NCBI GenBank assembly: GCA_002015125.1
Contig: MUYB01000012.1
Coordinates: 62,001 to 126,000, forward strand
Source: [Haemophilus] felis
GTDB lineage: Bacteria > Pseudomonadota > Gammaproteobacteria > Enterobacterales > Pasteurellaceae
Direction: 5' to 3'
Length of the DNA: 64,000 nt
Positions 28,401 to 36,641 of this stretch are shown here, piece after piece (positions within the stretch are counted from its first letter, which is position 1; each line of letters begins with the position of its first letter). The notes below the pieces were generated by a model. The model ran no database searches and was not told the DNA's origin. It was given only the letters and a program-made list of their open reading frames with translations. The translations under genes and the position numbers were made by a program.

Positions 28401-29251
28401 CTTTTGCACAAGATTATGATGAAAGACAAATGCCGCTGGCGAACATAAATTCATTTGCAGAATCCGATTCGCCACGAGATGAAAATGCATCCTCAGCTTA
28501 TCCTTTGGGCTATTCGCCTTTTGATTTGCCTGCTGGGGCAAAAATCGGTAAATATCTCCATCACTTTTTGGAAAAAATCGCCTTAAATCGACCTCTTGAA
28601 AATGAATCAATTGCGTTACTTTGTGAACAAATGCAATTGACAGAAGAATGGCAAGTGCCGCTACACCAATGGTTGAATGCGGTGTTAAGCACGCCTTTAT
28701 TACCAGCGGATCAAACTCAAGGCGAAAATGTCTGCTTATCCAATTTGAAAGGGCAGGATTGCTTAAAAGAATTGGGATTTTATTTACAAATGAAAACGGA
28801 TTTTGATGTAGCCAAGTTTAATCAACTGCTTGCACAATATTATCCTGAAGCAGAACCTTTACAGCTTGATTACCCAAACAAATATAACAGTCAAGTTAAA
28901 GGGCAGATTAAGGGATTGCTGCGTGGTTTTGTGGATCTCGTGTTCCGTCATCAAGGAAAATTCTACATTTTGGACTACAAATCCAATCTGTTGGGGGGCA
29001 CTGCCGAAAATTATACCGCCGACAACCTGCAGAAAGTGATACAACAACAGCATTATCATTGGCAATATTTGTTTTACACGCTGGCGTTACATCGTTATTT
29101 AACGTTGCGTGTGGCGGATTATCAATATGAACGAGATTTCGGCGGCGTTATTTATCCATTTTTGCGTGCAATGAACGGCGAAACCAATCAGGGTGTGTAT
29201 TTCCACAAGCCAGCCGCAGCGTTAATCGAAAAATTAGGGGAGCTTTTCTAA
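25451..29251 (+). CDS. recB: Exodeoxyribonuclease V beta subunit RecB
   Basis: The helicase-nuclease subunit of RecBCD, which resects double-strand breaks and loads RecA at Chi. Walker A EASAGTGKT lies at about residues 22-30, the UvrD-type Walker B YPFAMIDEFQDTD at about 421-433, and a C-terminal RecB nuclease domain with GKYLHHFLE (~1032) and the catalytic DYKSN motif (~1174). About 1,266 aa, slightly longer than E. coli RecB (1,180). The frame also opens at 25418, but that ATG overlaps a good -10 box, and the family N-terminus begins close to LNPFFAPLNTTCLIEASAG, so I prefer the ATG pair at 25451/25454. Overlaps recD by one base. recC is not in the window. Confidence 0.95.
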   Translation: MMTSTTVLNPFFAPLNTTCLIEASAGTGKTYTITSLYLRLLLQAGENCFERPLRVEEILVVTFTESATAELKGRIRERIHQANQAFQRYLKEKNQLAEPTEQALASLRKNCIQDDFVQQLLCDLEPDLDLAIQRLTLAERSMDLAAISTIHSFCHSMLMQYAFHSGVHFDLEISQNLDDRMEKISQEIWRQHFYHQPLEVASYVHRVLKSPANMWSILKNFCDKPLLPVATAQPELLQVPLSQLFENYILPQQEKARQQILQFKQQWRRQAADIATLVLNEINKPSKAAKALPGKIYQKTRTENSWLPKILQWAEEESDFALPATLTSYFSQRALNEKAPEDVQPLSHPLFEQVDELIAIQSEQEKCDNLLIYQYCLAVYKALLAYKSSHKEKSFTDLLRLLYEALQGTQGDELASFIRRQYPFAMIDEFQDTDQQQYGIFQKVYIQKSATPSGFMMIGDPKQAIYKFRGADIFTYLKAVDEAEVRLTLDKNWRSEQSLVDSVNALFDFKQGKSFIYPQIEFTPVKAKSDQARFILNGQMEPAIRCYIQEPTDNDTEPLSFAQGCAISIQQWLKAAEQKRALLRSTRDEKILLPERIAVLVRSGTEAAEVQQELTALGIASVYLSDKSSVYESVVGSDLLAILHACLNPFSERHILNAIGCRLWQLGISEISQIKQDENRWSAVVDRFVDYQQRWFKQGILAMLHHLFLQEKITQHLLAKVGGDREVTDLLHLAELLQKASSINESPASLLHWFETQINGEGAEDDAQIRLESEHQLVKIVTVHKSKGLEYDLVWLPFISSPVKKYNGLFNSYYDAEQQKTKMDFDGNQEEAVWQETLAEEMRLLYVALTRAKYQVVLALPLAAQPAWNALQYALCEGDETIFEKQDKKAPVPSMRTLLASWQRKLTEKNAELMIENINQLQASAPLAVSHSQKSALHSAQFTGNIEQNWQVSSFSSLAYTHERILQFKQQQAPITLLSHSVSAFAQDYDERQMPLANINSFAESDSPRDENASSAYPLGYSPFDLPAGAKIGKYLHHFLEKIALNRPLENESIALLCEQMQLTEEWQVPLHQWLNAVLSTPLLPADQTQGENVCLSNLKGQDCLKELGFYLQMKTDFDVAKFNQLLAQYYPEAEPLQLDYPNKYNSQVKGQIKGLLRGFVDLVFRHQGKFYILDYKSNLLGGTAENYTADNLQKVIQQQHYHWQYLFYTLALHRYLTLRVADYQYERDFGGVIYPFLRAMNGETNQGVYFHKPAAALIEKLGELF

Positions 29252-31236
29252 TGTTTACTTTGCTCAAGGAACTTAAACAACAAAATATTATCAGTGCCTC
29301 TGATTATTATTTCGCCAAGCTTATCGACGATAAACAGCAAGGTGCAGGCTATTCGGAAACTCAACAAGCGCTTGCTATTTTGCTGGCGGCACTTTGTAGT
29401 TACAGCTATCAACAGGGAAATAGCGCACTGATTTTAGATTCCAAAACAGAAAACAATTTATTTAATCTAGCCTATCGTCATCTTGAGCAAGATTATTTAA
29501 GCCAAATTAAACAGAAAATTAATTATTTACCCATTGCGCAATGGCAGGAATGTTTAACAGGGCATATGGCCTTTACCTCGGCGGCGCTAAAGCAAGTTGC
29601 ACCTTTAGTATTCCAGTTTGGTGCTTTGTATTTTTATCGTACATGGCAAGATGAATATCGTGTGGCGCGTTATTTTCAGCAAGCCATTACACGCAACCAA
29701 AGCGCCCTTTCCTCACAAGATCTTGGTCAAATCACTCAAGTGCTGGCTAAATATTTCCCAGCGCAAAATTCAGCGGACACACAAGGGATCAATTGGCAGA
29801 AAATGGCGGTAGCGACGGCGTTGCGCCAATCTTTTTGTGTGATCACCGGCGGACCGGGAACAGGCAAAACCACCACAGTTACTCGCTTATTGTTAGCGTT
29901 ACAAGAGTTACATTGTAACAAATTGTATATTAAGCTAGTGGCGCCTACGGGCAAAGCTGCCGCGCGTTTAACGGAATCCATTAACGGCGCCTTAGAAAGT
30001 TTGCAACAACGTGAGAACATTCAACTTAGCAGCGAATTATTAGCGGCGATCCCCACACAAGCACAAACCCTACATCGCTTATTGGGCGTAAAACGTTTTG
30101 AAGAAACCCCCATTTTTCATGCCCAAAATCTGTTGTTGGTGGATGTGTTGGTGGTGGATGAAGCCTCAATGATTGACCTACCGCTTATGGCGAAATTGGT
30201 GCAAGCTTTACAGCCTAATTGCAAACTTATTTTGCTTGGCGACGAAAATCAGTTATCGCCCGTGGGCGCAGGGGAAATGCTAGGGGAGTTAAGCCAATTT
30301 AGCCTCAATCCTGAGGGGCAACCTATGCCTTACAGCCCCGCGCTAACCCATTATTTACAGCAAGTGGCGCAAATTAGCCTGCCAAGTGATCCTCAGGTAG
30401 AACCTATTCGTGATGCTTTATGCCGCCTTTGGCATAGTCATCGTTTTTCCGCTCAATCTGGTATCGGTGTGCTGGCAGAGGCGGTGAATAAAGGGCGCTG
30501 GAAAGAAACTCTGCCATTATTTGAGCGCTTTGATGACATCGCCCTACATTTATTCCCTGCGGAACAAACGGCACAAGCCCAAGCTGCTTGGGTGGTGGAA
30601 AGTGCAACGGCACATTACGCGCCTTATTTACACTTAGTTCAACAATATTGCCAACATGACGCCAACCCGACGGAAGCACAAATTGCGCAAATTTTCCACG
30701 CTTTTAATCAAGTGCGCTTTTTGAGTGCCTTGCGCGGTGGCGCCTTAGGGGTAGAAATGCTCAATGAACAAATGGCACAAGCCTTAAAACAACAAGGATT
30801 AGCGCAGTTTAAAACAGCGCGCGATTGGTATTTAGGCAAACCCATTATGATCACACAAAATGACAGCCATATTGGTTTATCCAACGGCGATATCGGATTA
30901 TATTTAGGCAATCGAAAAGTGTATTTCGAACAAGGACAAGGGGGTTACCGCGCCATTTTAGCCAGCCGTATGCCTGAATATGAACCCGCCTTCACCATGA
31001 CCATTCATAAATCCCAAGGCTCAGAATTTGCCCACACTGTTCTCGTGCTACCCACAGAACCCAACCCGATATTATCCAGAGAACTCATTTACACTGGCAT
31101 CACCCGCGCCAAACAGCGCCTAAGCATTTTCAGCCCTTTAGACATTTGGCACAACGCCGTCCGCAACCCAATCCAACGCCAAAGCGGATTGGCAAAGCAG
31201 ATTATGGCGTGTTTCGGGGAGAGAAATGAGATTTGA
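29251..31236 (+). CDS. recD: Exodeoxyribonuclease V alpha subunit RecD
   Basis: The 5'-3' helicase motor of RecBCD. The N-terminal RecB-interaction domain is followed by Walker A GGPGTGKTTT (about residue 199), Walker B VLVVDEASMIDL (~300), GDENQLSPVGAGEML (~330), and the C-terminal SF1 motif TIHKSQGSEF (~584). 661 aa against 608 in E. coli. Its ATG overlaps the recB stop (TAATG), so the two are translationally coupled. The gene ends before a short stretch with a GCTAAC/GTTAGC inverted repeat (31256-31276) and grxB. Confidence 0.95.
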   Translation: MFTLLKELKQQNIISASDYYFAKLIDDKQQGAGYSETQQALAILLAALCSYSYQQGNSALILDSKTENNLFNLAYRHLEQDYLSQIKQKINYLPIAQWQECLTGHMAFTSAALKQVAPLVFQFGALYFYRTWQDEYRVARYFQQAITRNQSALSSQDLGQITQVLAKYFPAQNSADTQGINWQKMAVATALRQSFCVITGGPGTGKTTTVTRLLLALQELHCNKLYIKLVAPTGKAAARLTESINGALESLQQRENIQLSSELLAAIPTQAQTLHRLLGVKRFEETPIFHAQNLLLVDVLVVDEASMIDLPLMAKLVQALQPNCKLILLGDENQLSPVGAGEMLGELSQFSLNPEGQPMPYSPALTHYLQQVAQISLPSDPQVEPIRDALCRLWHSHRFSAQSGIGVLAEAVNKGRWKETLPLFERFDDIALHLFPAEQTAQAQAAWVVESATAHYAPYLHLVQQYCQHDANPTEAQIAQIFHAFNQVRFLSALRGGALGVEMLNEQMAQALKQQGLAQFKTARDWYLGKPIMITQNDSHIGLSNGDIGLYLGNRKVYFEQGQGGYRAILASRMPEYEPAFTMTIHKSQGSEFAHTVLVLPTEPNPILSRELIYTGITRAKQRLSIFSPLDIWHNAVRNPIQRQSGLAKQIMACFGERNEI

Positions 31237-31310
31237 AAAATCATTTTGTAAAGATGCTAACTATGATAACGTTAGCGCCGTTTTGATTTCATCAACGAGA
31301 GGAGTTTTCC

Positions 31311-31958
31311 ATGAAATTATATATTTTTGATCATTGTCCTTATTGTGTGCGCGCGCAGATGATTTTTGGCTTGAAAAAATTGCCTGTTCAGTTAGAAATT
31401 TTGCTGAATGATGACGAGCAAACGCCTGTGTCTTTGGTGGGTAAAAAAGTCGTGCCGATTTTTGTGAAAGAGGACGGCGGTGCGATGCCTGAAAGTTTGG
31501 ATATTGTGCGTTATGTGGATCAGCATTATGGCGAACCTGTGTTGTTCGACGCTGTTCGTCCTGAAATGGAGGCGTGGATTAAAGAAGTGATGAGTTATTA
31601 CAATTTTTTATTAATGCCTCGTTTTATTAAATTACCTGTGGCGGAGTTTGCCACGAAAGCGGCGTTGTCTTATTTCATCGCTAAAAAAACTGCGTATGTG
31701 GGTGATTTTGCAGAACATTTAGCCAACACGGAAAGTTATTTAGCACGGTTGCATAAAGATTTAGCGACGCTGGAAAAACTAATTGTTTCACCTAAAGCGG
31801 CGAGTGGTAAGCTTTCTATGGAAGATATTTTGCTATACCCTGTTTTACGCAATCTGACTTGTGTTAAAGGCGTTGTCTTTCCTGAAAAAGTGGCGGATTA
31901 CGTGGCAACAATGTCGGAGCAAACAAAAGTTAAACTTTATACGGAATATGCTTGCTAA
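31311..31958 (+). CDS. grxB: Glutaredoxin 2
   Basis: A 215-aa GST-fold glutaredoxin. The redox motif CPYC is at residues 9-12 (MKLYIFDHCPYC), followed by the glutathione-binding KKVVPIFVKEDG and PESLDIVRYVD segments (cis-Pro VPI, then ESLDI), and a helical C-terminal domain typical of GrxB (E. coli 215 aa). A cytoplasmic thiol-disulphide oxidoreductase dependent on glutathione. Strong GAGGAG Shine-Dalgarno. The next gene starts 22 nt downstream, so a shared transcript is likely. Confidence 0.95.
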   Translation: MKLYIFDHCPYCVRAQMIFGLKKLPVQLEILLNDDEQTPVSLVGKKVVPIFVKEDGGAMPESLDIVRYVDQHYGEPVLFDAVRPEMEAWIKEVMSYYNFLLMPRFIKLPVAEFATKAALSYFIAKKTAYVGDFAEHLANTESYLARLHKDLATLEKLIVSPKAASGKLSMEDILLYPVLRNLTCVKGVVFPEKVADYVATMSEQTKVKLYTEYAC

Positions 31959-31980
31959 AGGCAAAATTTGAGGAAATGTT

Positions 31981-32850
31981 ATGGAAAATCTAATCATTGC
32001 GGTACTTTGTAGCGTCGCCGTTTCGGTGCTGCTGAAAATTGCACGCAAGCAAAATATCGTAATTGAGCAAGCAATTGCTTTTAACTATGTGGTGGCGTTA
32101 GGGCTGTGTTATTTCTTGTTAAAACCTGATTTCAAAGGATTGGGGCTGACGGATTTTGTGCTGCAAAGTAACAATGCTTATGTCTTTTTTGCACTGGGCA
32201 TTTTATTGCCGACGGTGTTTATTATTATGTCGAAAGCCGTTGAATATGCTGGTATTGTGCGTTCTGATGCGGCACAACGGTTGTCGCTGTTTTTACCTAT
32301 TTTAGCGGCGTTTTTGCTTTTTGGTGAACAACTGAGCAGCTCTCGTTTAACGGGCATTATTTTAGCCTTTGCCGCGTTATTTTGTTTGTTAAATAAACCA
32401 ACGGACAAGGCGAACAGCCTTAAAGGAATGTTAAGTTTAGCATTGGTGTGGATTGGTTACGGCGTTATTGATATTTTATTCAAGCAGATGTCAAAGAGCG
32501 GCGGTGCATTTCCTGCCACCTTGTTTATTTCATTCCTATTTGCCGCCTGTGTGATGTTCGGTTATTTATTGCTCAAACGTACTCAATTTAATGTGCCAAG
32601 TTTTATCGGCGGACTCGTTTTAGGCTGTCTAAACTTTATGAACATTTTGTTTTACATTAAAGCCCATCAAAGTTTTAGTGCCAATCCAACGCTGGTGTTT
32701 GCAGGTATGAATGTTGGGGTAATTTGTTTAGGTACATTGACAGGCACGCTGTTGTTCAAAGAAAAAATGAGCAAGCTCAATATGTTAGGCGTTATCTTAG
32801 GCATTGCTGCTATTTTCGCTTTATTTTATTTGGATAAATTTTTAGCGTAA
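31981..32850 (+). CDS. DMT/EamA-family membrane transporter
   Basis: A 289-aa very hydrophobic protein with about ten transmembrane helices arranged as two repeats, typical of the drug/metabolite transporter (EamA) superfamily. The repeat ends are visible in SRLTGIILAFAALFCLLNKP and KLNMLGVILGIAAIFALFYL. The substrate cannot be predicted; members export amino acids, nucleosides or drugs. GAGG Shine-Dalgarno. ubiX begins 2 nt after its stop, so the pair is co-transcribed. Confidence 0.85.
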   Translation: MENLIIAVLCSVAVSVLLKIARKQNIVIEQAIAFNYVVALGLCYFLLKPDFKGLGLTDFVLQSNNAYVFFALGILLPTVFIIMSKAVEYAGIVRSDAAQRLSLFLPILAAFLLFGEQLSSSRLTGIILAFAALFCLLNKPTDKANSLKGMLSLALVWIGYGVIDILFKQMSKSGGAFPATLFISFLFAACVMFGYLLLKRTQFNVPSFIGGLVLGCLNFMNILFYIKAHQSFSANPTLVFAGMNVGVICLGTLTGTLLFKEKMSKLNMLGVILGIAAIFALFYLDKFLA

Positions 32851-32852
32851 TT

Positions 32853-33461
32853 ATGAATACAGAAAAACAGCGTTTAATTATCGGCATCAGTGGCGCTTCA
32901 GGCGCCATTTATGCCATTCGTTTACTGGAAATTTTGCAAACCCTGCCGCACATTGAAACCCATTTGGTGATAAGCAATGCCGCTAAACAAACTATCGCCG
33001 CCGAAACGGATTATAGCGTGCAACAAATTCGTGCGTTAGCGGATGTGAATTACGATATTCGAGATATTGGCGCGGCGATTTCGTCGGGATCTTATCGCAC
33101 TTTAGGAATGCTTGTGCTGCCTTGCTCGGTGAAAACCCTTTCTGCCATTGCGAACAGTTACAGCGATGATTTAATTAGTCGCGCTGCGGATGTTTGCCTA
33201 AAGGAGCGCAAACCCTTGTTGCTTTGTGTGCGAGAAACGCCACTGCATTTAGGGCATTTACGCTTAATGACACAAGCCACCGAATACGGCGCACAAATTG
33301 TGCCGCTTATGCCTGCCTTTTATCATCGACCGCAAAGCATTGAGGAATTGATCGATCAAACAGTGAATCGCCTTTGCGATCAGTTGGGTATTCAATTAAA
33401 GCAGGATTTATTTCAACGCTGGGATGGCGGTAATCATTCAGTAGGTAATTCAACTGACTGA
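32853..33461 (+). CDS. ubiX: Flavin prenyltransferase UbiX
   Basis: A 202-aa protein with the flavin-binding GISGASGAIYAIRLLE start and the core SSGSYRTLGMLVLPCSVKTLSAIA, ending in the conserved RETPLHLGHLRLM and MPAFYHRPQSIEELIDQ segments. UbiX makes prenylated FMN for the decarboxylase UbiD in ubiquinone synthesis. It starts 2 nt after the transporter gene. Its last 28 bases overlap the convergent sanA gene. Confidence 0.95.
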   Translation: MNTEKQRLIIGISGASGAIYAIRLLEILQTLPHIETHLVISNAAKQTIAAETDYSVQQIRALADVNYDIRDIGAAISSGSYRTLGMLVLPCSVKTLSAIANSYSDDLISRAADVCLKERKPLLLCVRETPLHLGHLRLMTQATEYGAQIVPLMPAFYHRPQSIEELIDQTVNRLCDQLGIQLKQDLFQRWDGGNHSVGNSTD

Positions 33462-34144
33462 GGCAGAGGCTTTGGCTCGCCTAAAAAATAAGGTGCTTTT
33501 TGAATCCAAATATCCCATAGGGCATTTAATCTTGCCAAAAACTCTCTTATTCTGACTTTTTTGTAGCTGTCTGGTGTTTCGGCAGCAAAGCAAATGGCAT
33601 CTATATTGTAGGATTTCGCAATAAACAGCGCCCGTTCACAATGAAATTGCTGGGTAATAATGGTGAGTGGGGTGGCTTTGAAAATTTTGTCTGCGCGAAT
33701 AATTGAATCCAGCGTGCGAAATCCTGCAAAATCCATATACAACACTTCATTGGGAATCCCCATTTTGCGTAGATCTTTGAGCATCGTGCGAGGTTCATTG
33801 TATTGCACCGTGCGGTTATCGCCGCTTAACAAAATATAATCCACTTTTTTCTGATTAAATAAATCATAAGTGGCTTGTAAGCGGTGTTGATAGAACAAAT
33901 TAATGCGGTTCGTTTCCACATATTTGGCGGTGCCAAGCACTAAGGCGTAGGGGCGATAGGGCAGTTTTTCCACATCTGTGTAAATGCGGTCGCGCACATA
34001 AAATGCCATACCTCGATCAACTACAAATAACAAGCTAATCAATACGCCTAAAATAATCAGCAAATAAGCAAGATAGCGCTTATAACGAGAGTGCAAATAG
34101 TGGCGAAATTGCATAAAACGAGGGGAGATAGATTGTGTTTTCAT
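33434..34144 (-). CDS. sanA: SanA-like inner-membrane protein (DUF218/YdcF fold)
   Basis: A protein of about 236 aa with an N-terminal basic segment, one transmembrane helix (YLAYLLIILGVLISLLFVV), then a periplasmic DUF218 domain: ALVLGTAKY, DYILLSGDN, ITQQFHCERALFIAK. This is the architecture of SanA, implicated in envelope barrier function and vancomycin resistance in E. coli. The frame opens at 34183, but the Met at 34144 (MKTQSIS) has a GGTGAG upstream and gives the family length (E. coli 239 aa). It overlaps ubiX at the 3' end and is divergent from metX. Confidence 0.85.
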   Translation of the reverse strand: MKTQSISPRFMQFRHYLHSRYKRYLAYLLIILGVLISLLFVVDRGMAFYVRDRIYTDVEKLPYRPYALVLGTAKYVETNRINLFYQHRLQATYDLFNQKKVDYILLSGDNRTVQYNEPRTMLKDLRKMGIPNEVLYMDFAGFRTLDSIIRADKIFKATPLTIITQQFHCERALFIAKSYNIDAICFAAETPDSYKKVRIREFLARLNALWDIWIQKAPYFLGEPKPLPQSVELPTE

Positions 34145-34207
34145 ATAGTCGCTCACCATAATGAAAAAAAAGTTGAAGTGCAAGTTGAATTTTAGTACTC
34201 TCTGTTA

Positions 34208-34231
34208 AGACGTTTAGATGTCTAGATTTCT
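34208..34231 (+). promoter_or_regulatory. Three tandem MetJ boxes upstream of metX
   Basis: Three contiguous 8-bp boxes AGACGTTT, AGATGTCT and AGATTTCT, matching the consensus AGACGTCT at 7, 7 and 6 positions. MetJ with S-adenosylmethionine would repress transcription here. A possible -10 TTATAA lies at 34238-34243 just downstream, so bound MetJ would block the promoter. Confidence 0.8.
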
Positions 34232-34265
34232 AGTTTGTTATAAAGTTTTGCACTTGGATTTCATT

Positions 34266-35348
34266 ATGGCTGTACAGAAAGCAATTTTGTTTCAACATCA
34301 ACCTCTTTCACTTTGTTTGGGCGGACAACTTTCTTCCATTGAAGTGGCTTATCAAACGTATGGACGCTTAAATCAAGATAAAAGCAATGTGGTGTTGATT
34401 TGCCATGCCTTAACGGGCGATGCGGAACCTTATTTTTACGAGCCAGAACAACAAGGCTGGTGGCAAAGTTTTATGGGCGACGGGCTGGCGCTAGACACCT
34501 CGCGTTATTTTTTTATTAGCACTAATGTGCTTGGTGGCTGCAAAGGCACCACGGGTCCTGCTTCTATTAATCCGCAAACAAATCAACCCTATGGCAGCCA
34601 GTTTCCGCATATTTTGGTGCAGGATATGGTGAAAGTGCAAAAAGCCTTGCTAGAACATCTTGAGATTGCCCATTTGCACGCGGTGATTGGCGGTTCTTTC
34701 GGCGGTATGCAAGCGACCCAATGGGCGATTGATTATCCCGATTTTATGGATAATGTGGTGAATCTGTGTGCCTCTTTATCTATGAGCGCAGAAGCTATCG
34801 GGTTTAATCATGTGATGCGCCAAGCGGTGATTAATGATCCTCATTTTTATGGCGGTGATTATTACGCCACAGGCAATTTTCCCGAGCGCGGATTAGCCAT
34901 TGCGCGAATGCTTGGAATGCTCACTTATCGTACGGATTTGCAGCTAGCCAAAGCCTTTGGACGCGCAACCAAAAATGAAAGCGATTTTTGGGGCGATCAT
35001 TTTCAAGTGGAATCTTATTTAACCTATCAAGGACAAAAATTTTTAGCGCGTTTTGATGCCAATAGTTATTTGCATTTATTGCGCGCGTTAGATTTATATG
35101 ATCCTAGTTTTAATTATCCGAATTTAACGCTGGCGCTAGGACGCATCAAGGCGCGCTATACCTTGGTGGCGGTGGAAACGGATCAGCTGTTTAAGTTAAC
35201 CGAATTGCGAAAAAGTAAAAAACAACTTGAAGACAGCGGCGTGAATTTAATTTACCACGAGCTCTATTCCGATTACGGTCATGATGCTTTTTTGGTGGAT
35301 TATACTTTTTTTGAACAGAAAATTAGACAAGGGTTGGGGCAGGGGTAA
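34266..35348 (+). CDS. metX: Homoserine O-acetyltransferase
   Basis: A 360-aa alpha/beta-hydrolase that acetylates homoserine in methionine synthesis. CHALTG is near residue 46, the nucleophile elbow GGSFGGMQ at about 140, and the catalytic His in DYGHDAF near 338, with FLVD/VETDQLF carrying the acid. The frame opens at 34218, but that ATG lies inside the MetJ boxes and would give 16 foreign residues; the Met at 34266 ([11 protein letters not shown]) starts the conserved protein. Single gene with its own MetJ-controlled promoter, followed by a small-RNA gene and a terminator at 35521. Confidence 0.93.
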   Translation: MAVQKAILFQHQPLSLCLGGQLSSIEVAYQTYGRLNQDKSNVVLICHALTGDAEPYFYEPEQQGWWQSFMGDGLALDTSRYFFISTNVLGGCKGTTGPASINPQTNQPYGSQFPHILVQDMVKVQKALLEHLEIAHLHAVIGGSFGGMQATQWAIDYPDFMDNVVNLCASLSMSAEAIGFNHVMRQAVINDPHFYGGDYYATGNFPERGLAIARMLGMLTYRTDLQLAKAFGRATKNESDFWGDHFQVESYLTYQGQKFLARFDANSYLHLLRALDLYDPSFNYPNLTLALGRIKARYTLVAVETDQLFKLTELRKSKKQLEDSGVNLIYHELYSDYGHDAFLVDYTFFEQKIRQGLGQG

Positions 35349-35390
35349 GTTAAATTTTGTCTTGAATTGTGAATAAAAAATAAATAAAAG

Positions 35391-35419
35391 TTGAATTTAG
35401 GATCCTCAGATTTTATAAT
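35391..35419 (+). promoter_or_regulatory. Strong sigma-70 promoter of a candidate small RNA
   Basis: TTGAAT (35391-35396), 17-nt spacer, TATAAT (35414-35419). Near consensus, with no open frame downstream. Confidence 0.75.
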
Positions 35420-35426
35420 CCACCGC

Positions 35427-35547
35427 AACAAAACGTGCAAGCAGGAATAGAGTTATCTAGCGTTTGTCCAACCATATTTGGTTACTAGCCCAAGAGCAGT
35501 TATAAAGCGAATCCTGTACAACCCCACCCTGTGTGGGGTTTTATTTT
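35427..35547 (+). ncRNA. Candidate small RNA (about 120 nt)
   Basis: Between metX and a convergent gene lies a stretch with no ribosome-binding site or usable frame. It is bracketed by a near-consensus promoter (35391-35419) and a strong terminator, ACCCCAC-CCTGT-GTGGGGT followed by TTTATTTTAT (35521-35547). Inside is a hairpin AACCA-TATT-TGGTT (35470-35483). The start point near 35427 is inferred from the promoter. I do not recognise it as 6S, 4.5S, tmRNA or another standard RNA. Confidence 0.6.
35521..35547 (+). terminator. Terminator of the candidate small RNA
   Basis: Seven-base-pair GC-rich stem ACCCCAC/GTGGGGT with a 5-nt loop, followed by TTTATTTTAT. It also lies at the 3' end of the convergent gene at 35546. 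Confidence 0.85.
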
Positions 35548-36100
35548 ATATAGGCTTTTTAATTCTTTTGTTTATCAATGTGTTATTTAATAACACAAAA
35601 AATGAAATCGGCTTACGTCTTAATGGTGCTGCTTGGTAATCAGCACTTCTCACATAAGCACTATTGATAAAAATATGCACATCACATTTTTTTGATTTTT
35701 TAAGCGAAAAATAGATCTCATAATCTACATTTTCACCTGCTTGATTTTGAATGGAAATAGTTAAAAATTTGTCATTTGCTGAAGTGAAAAAGCACTTTTG
35801 TTTATCCATTTCACGCAAAATATCAGGCAGTTGTAAAGAAAGTTGATAACGTTCAAAACAGAAAATCCGTGTTTCTTTTTGCGTAGTATAGTGCAAAGTT
35901 GAATCGTAGCTTTCTAATGTTTCGCCTTTGTGTTTATTTGGACTGCGAGTGAAACAATGCGAGCTAAATTCAATCAAACAACGATAACGTTTTTCACCTT
36001 TATCTTGTTTTGCTGGTTGAACATACTCCGTATAAAACGGATCTAAATGTGAAAGTGAAAAAATATGTTCATTAATAACAAAAGGCTCGTACTGCTTCAT
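35546..36100 (-). CDS. Hypothetical protein, 184 aa
   Basis: Soluble protein beginning MKQYEPFVINEHIFSLSHL, with YRCLIEFSSHCFTR, TRIFCFERYQLSLQLPDI and YEIYFSLKKSKKCDVHIFINSAYVR. The many aromatic and beta-prone segments suggest a compact globular fold. I recognise no catalytic motif or family. The start is uncertain because a perfect 37-bp tandem duplication (36064-36100 and 36101-36137) covers the start codon. The ATG of the inner copy (36100) leads into the full protein, whereas the outer ATG (36137) ends after 20 codons. The normal upstream region and ribosome-binding site are thus displaced, and expression may be altered. Confidence 0.7.
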   Translation of the reverse strand: MKQYEPFVINEHIFSLSHLDPFYTEYVQPAKQDKGEKRYRCLIEFSSHCFTRSPNKHKGETLESYDSTLHYTTQKETRIFCFERYQLSLQLPDILREMDKQKCFFTSANDKFLTISIQNQAGENVDYEIYFSLKKSKKCDVHIFINSAYVRSADYQAAPLRRKPISFFVLLNNTLINKRIKKPI

Positions 36101-36137
36101 TATGTTCATTAATAACAAAAGGCTCGTACTGCTTCAT
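36064..36137. repeat. Perfect 37-bp tandem duplication over a start codon
   Basis: Two exact copies, 36064-36100 and 36101-36137, each containing the start codon and first codons (MKQYEPFVINE) of the hypothetical gene. 37 is not a multiple of three, so the outer copy is out of frame. Confidence 0.95.
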
Positions 36138-36157
36138 ATTGTTTCTAATAACAAGTC

Positions 36158-36640
36158 TTACAACTTCACCATTTGGTGCTGTTGGAATTGTGCGGCGTAA
36201 TTGGCGAGGGGAGTGCCATTGGGGAGCACTAAATTTGGTGCAATTTCGAATAGTGGGACGATTACAAATTCCCTGTCTGTCATGGCGTAATGGGGGATTG
36301 TTAAACGCTCCGATTGCATAATCACATCGCCGTACAACAATAAATCCAAATCCAAAGTTCTTTCACCCCAGCGGCGTAAACGCACTCGACCTTGTTGTTG
36401 CTCGATTTGTTGCAAGGCATCTAACAAAGCGAGTGGCGCTAGCTGGGTGTCTAGGCAAGCCACGGCGTTCACATAATCGGGCTGATCCTGTGGACCGAGC
36501 GGTTTACTTTGATAAAAAGAACTCACTTGAATGAGCTGGCTGTTGGGCAATTGTGCTAGCGCCAGCGTGGCATCTTTTAATTGCTGAACTGGCGTATTTA
36601 AATTGCTTCCTAAGGCGATATAAGTGCGATTCATGGTCAT
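36158..36640 (-). CDS. folK: 2-amino-4-hydroxy-6-hydroxymethyldihydropteridine pyrophosphokinase (HPPK)
   Basis: A 160-aa folate-pathway kinase that transfers pyrophosphate from ATP to the pterin. Visible motifs: YIALGSNLNTP at the start, SKPLGPQDQPDYVNAV for the pterin site, and the Mg-binding signature RRWGERTLDLDLLLYGD with the catalytic DLD. Length matches the family. Its start lies 1 nt after the pcnB stop, so the two are co-transcribed. In Haemophilus the order pcnB-folK is conserved. Confidence 0.95.
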   Translation of the reverse strand: MTMNRTYIALGSNLNTPVQQLKDATLALAQLPNSQLIQVSSFYQSKPLGPQDQPDYVNAVACLDTQLAPLALLDALQQIEQQQGRVRLRRWGERTLDLDLLLYGDVIMQSERLTIPHYAMTDREFVIVPLFEIAPNLVLPNGTPLANYAAQFQQHQMVKL

Positions 36641-36641
36641 A

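Noticed and set aside
31256..31276. GCTAAC/GTTAGC inverted repeat between recD and grxB as a terminator
   Set aside because: The stem is weak and no T-run follows on either strand. It could be an operator, but no evidence supports a specific regulator.
34184..34265. SAM riboswitch upstream of metX
   Set aside because: The leader is under 60 nt and has no riboswitch-like stems. The MetJ boxes explain control better.
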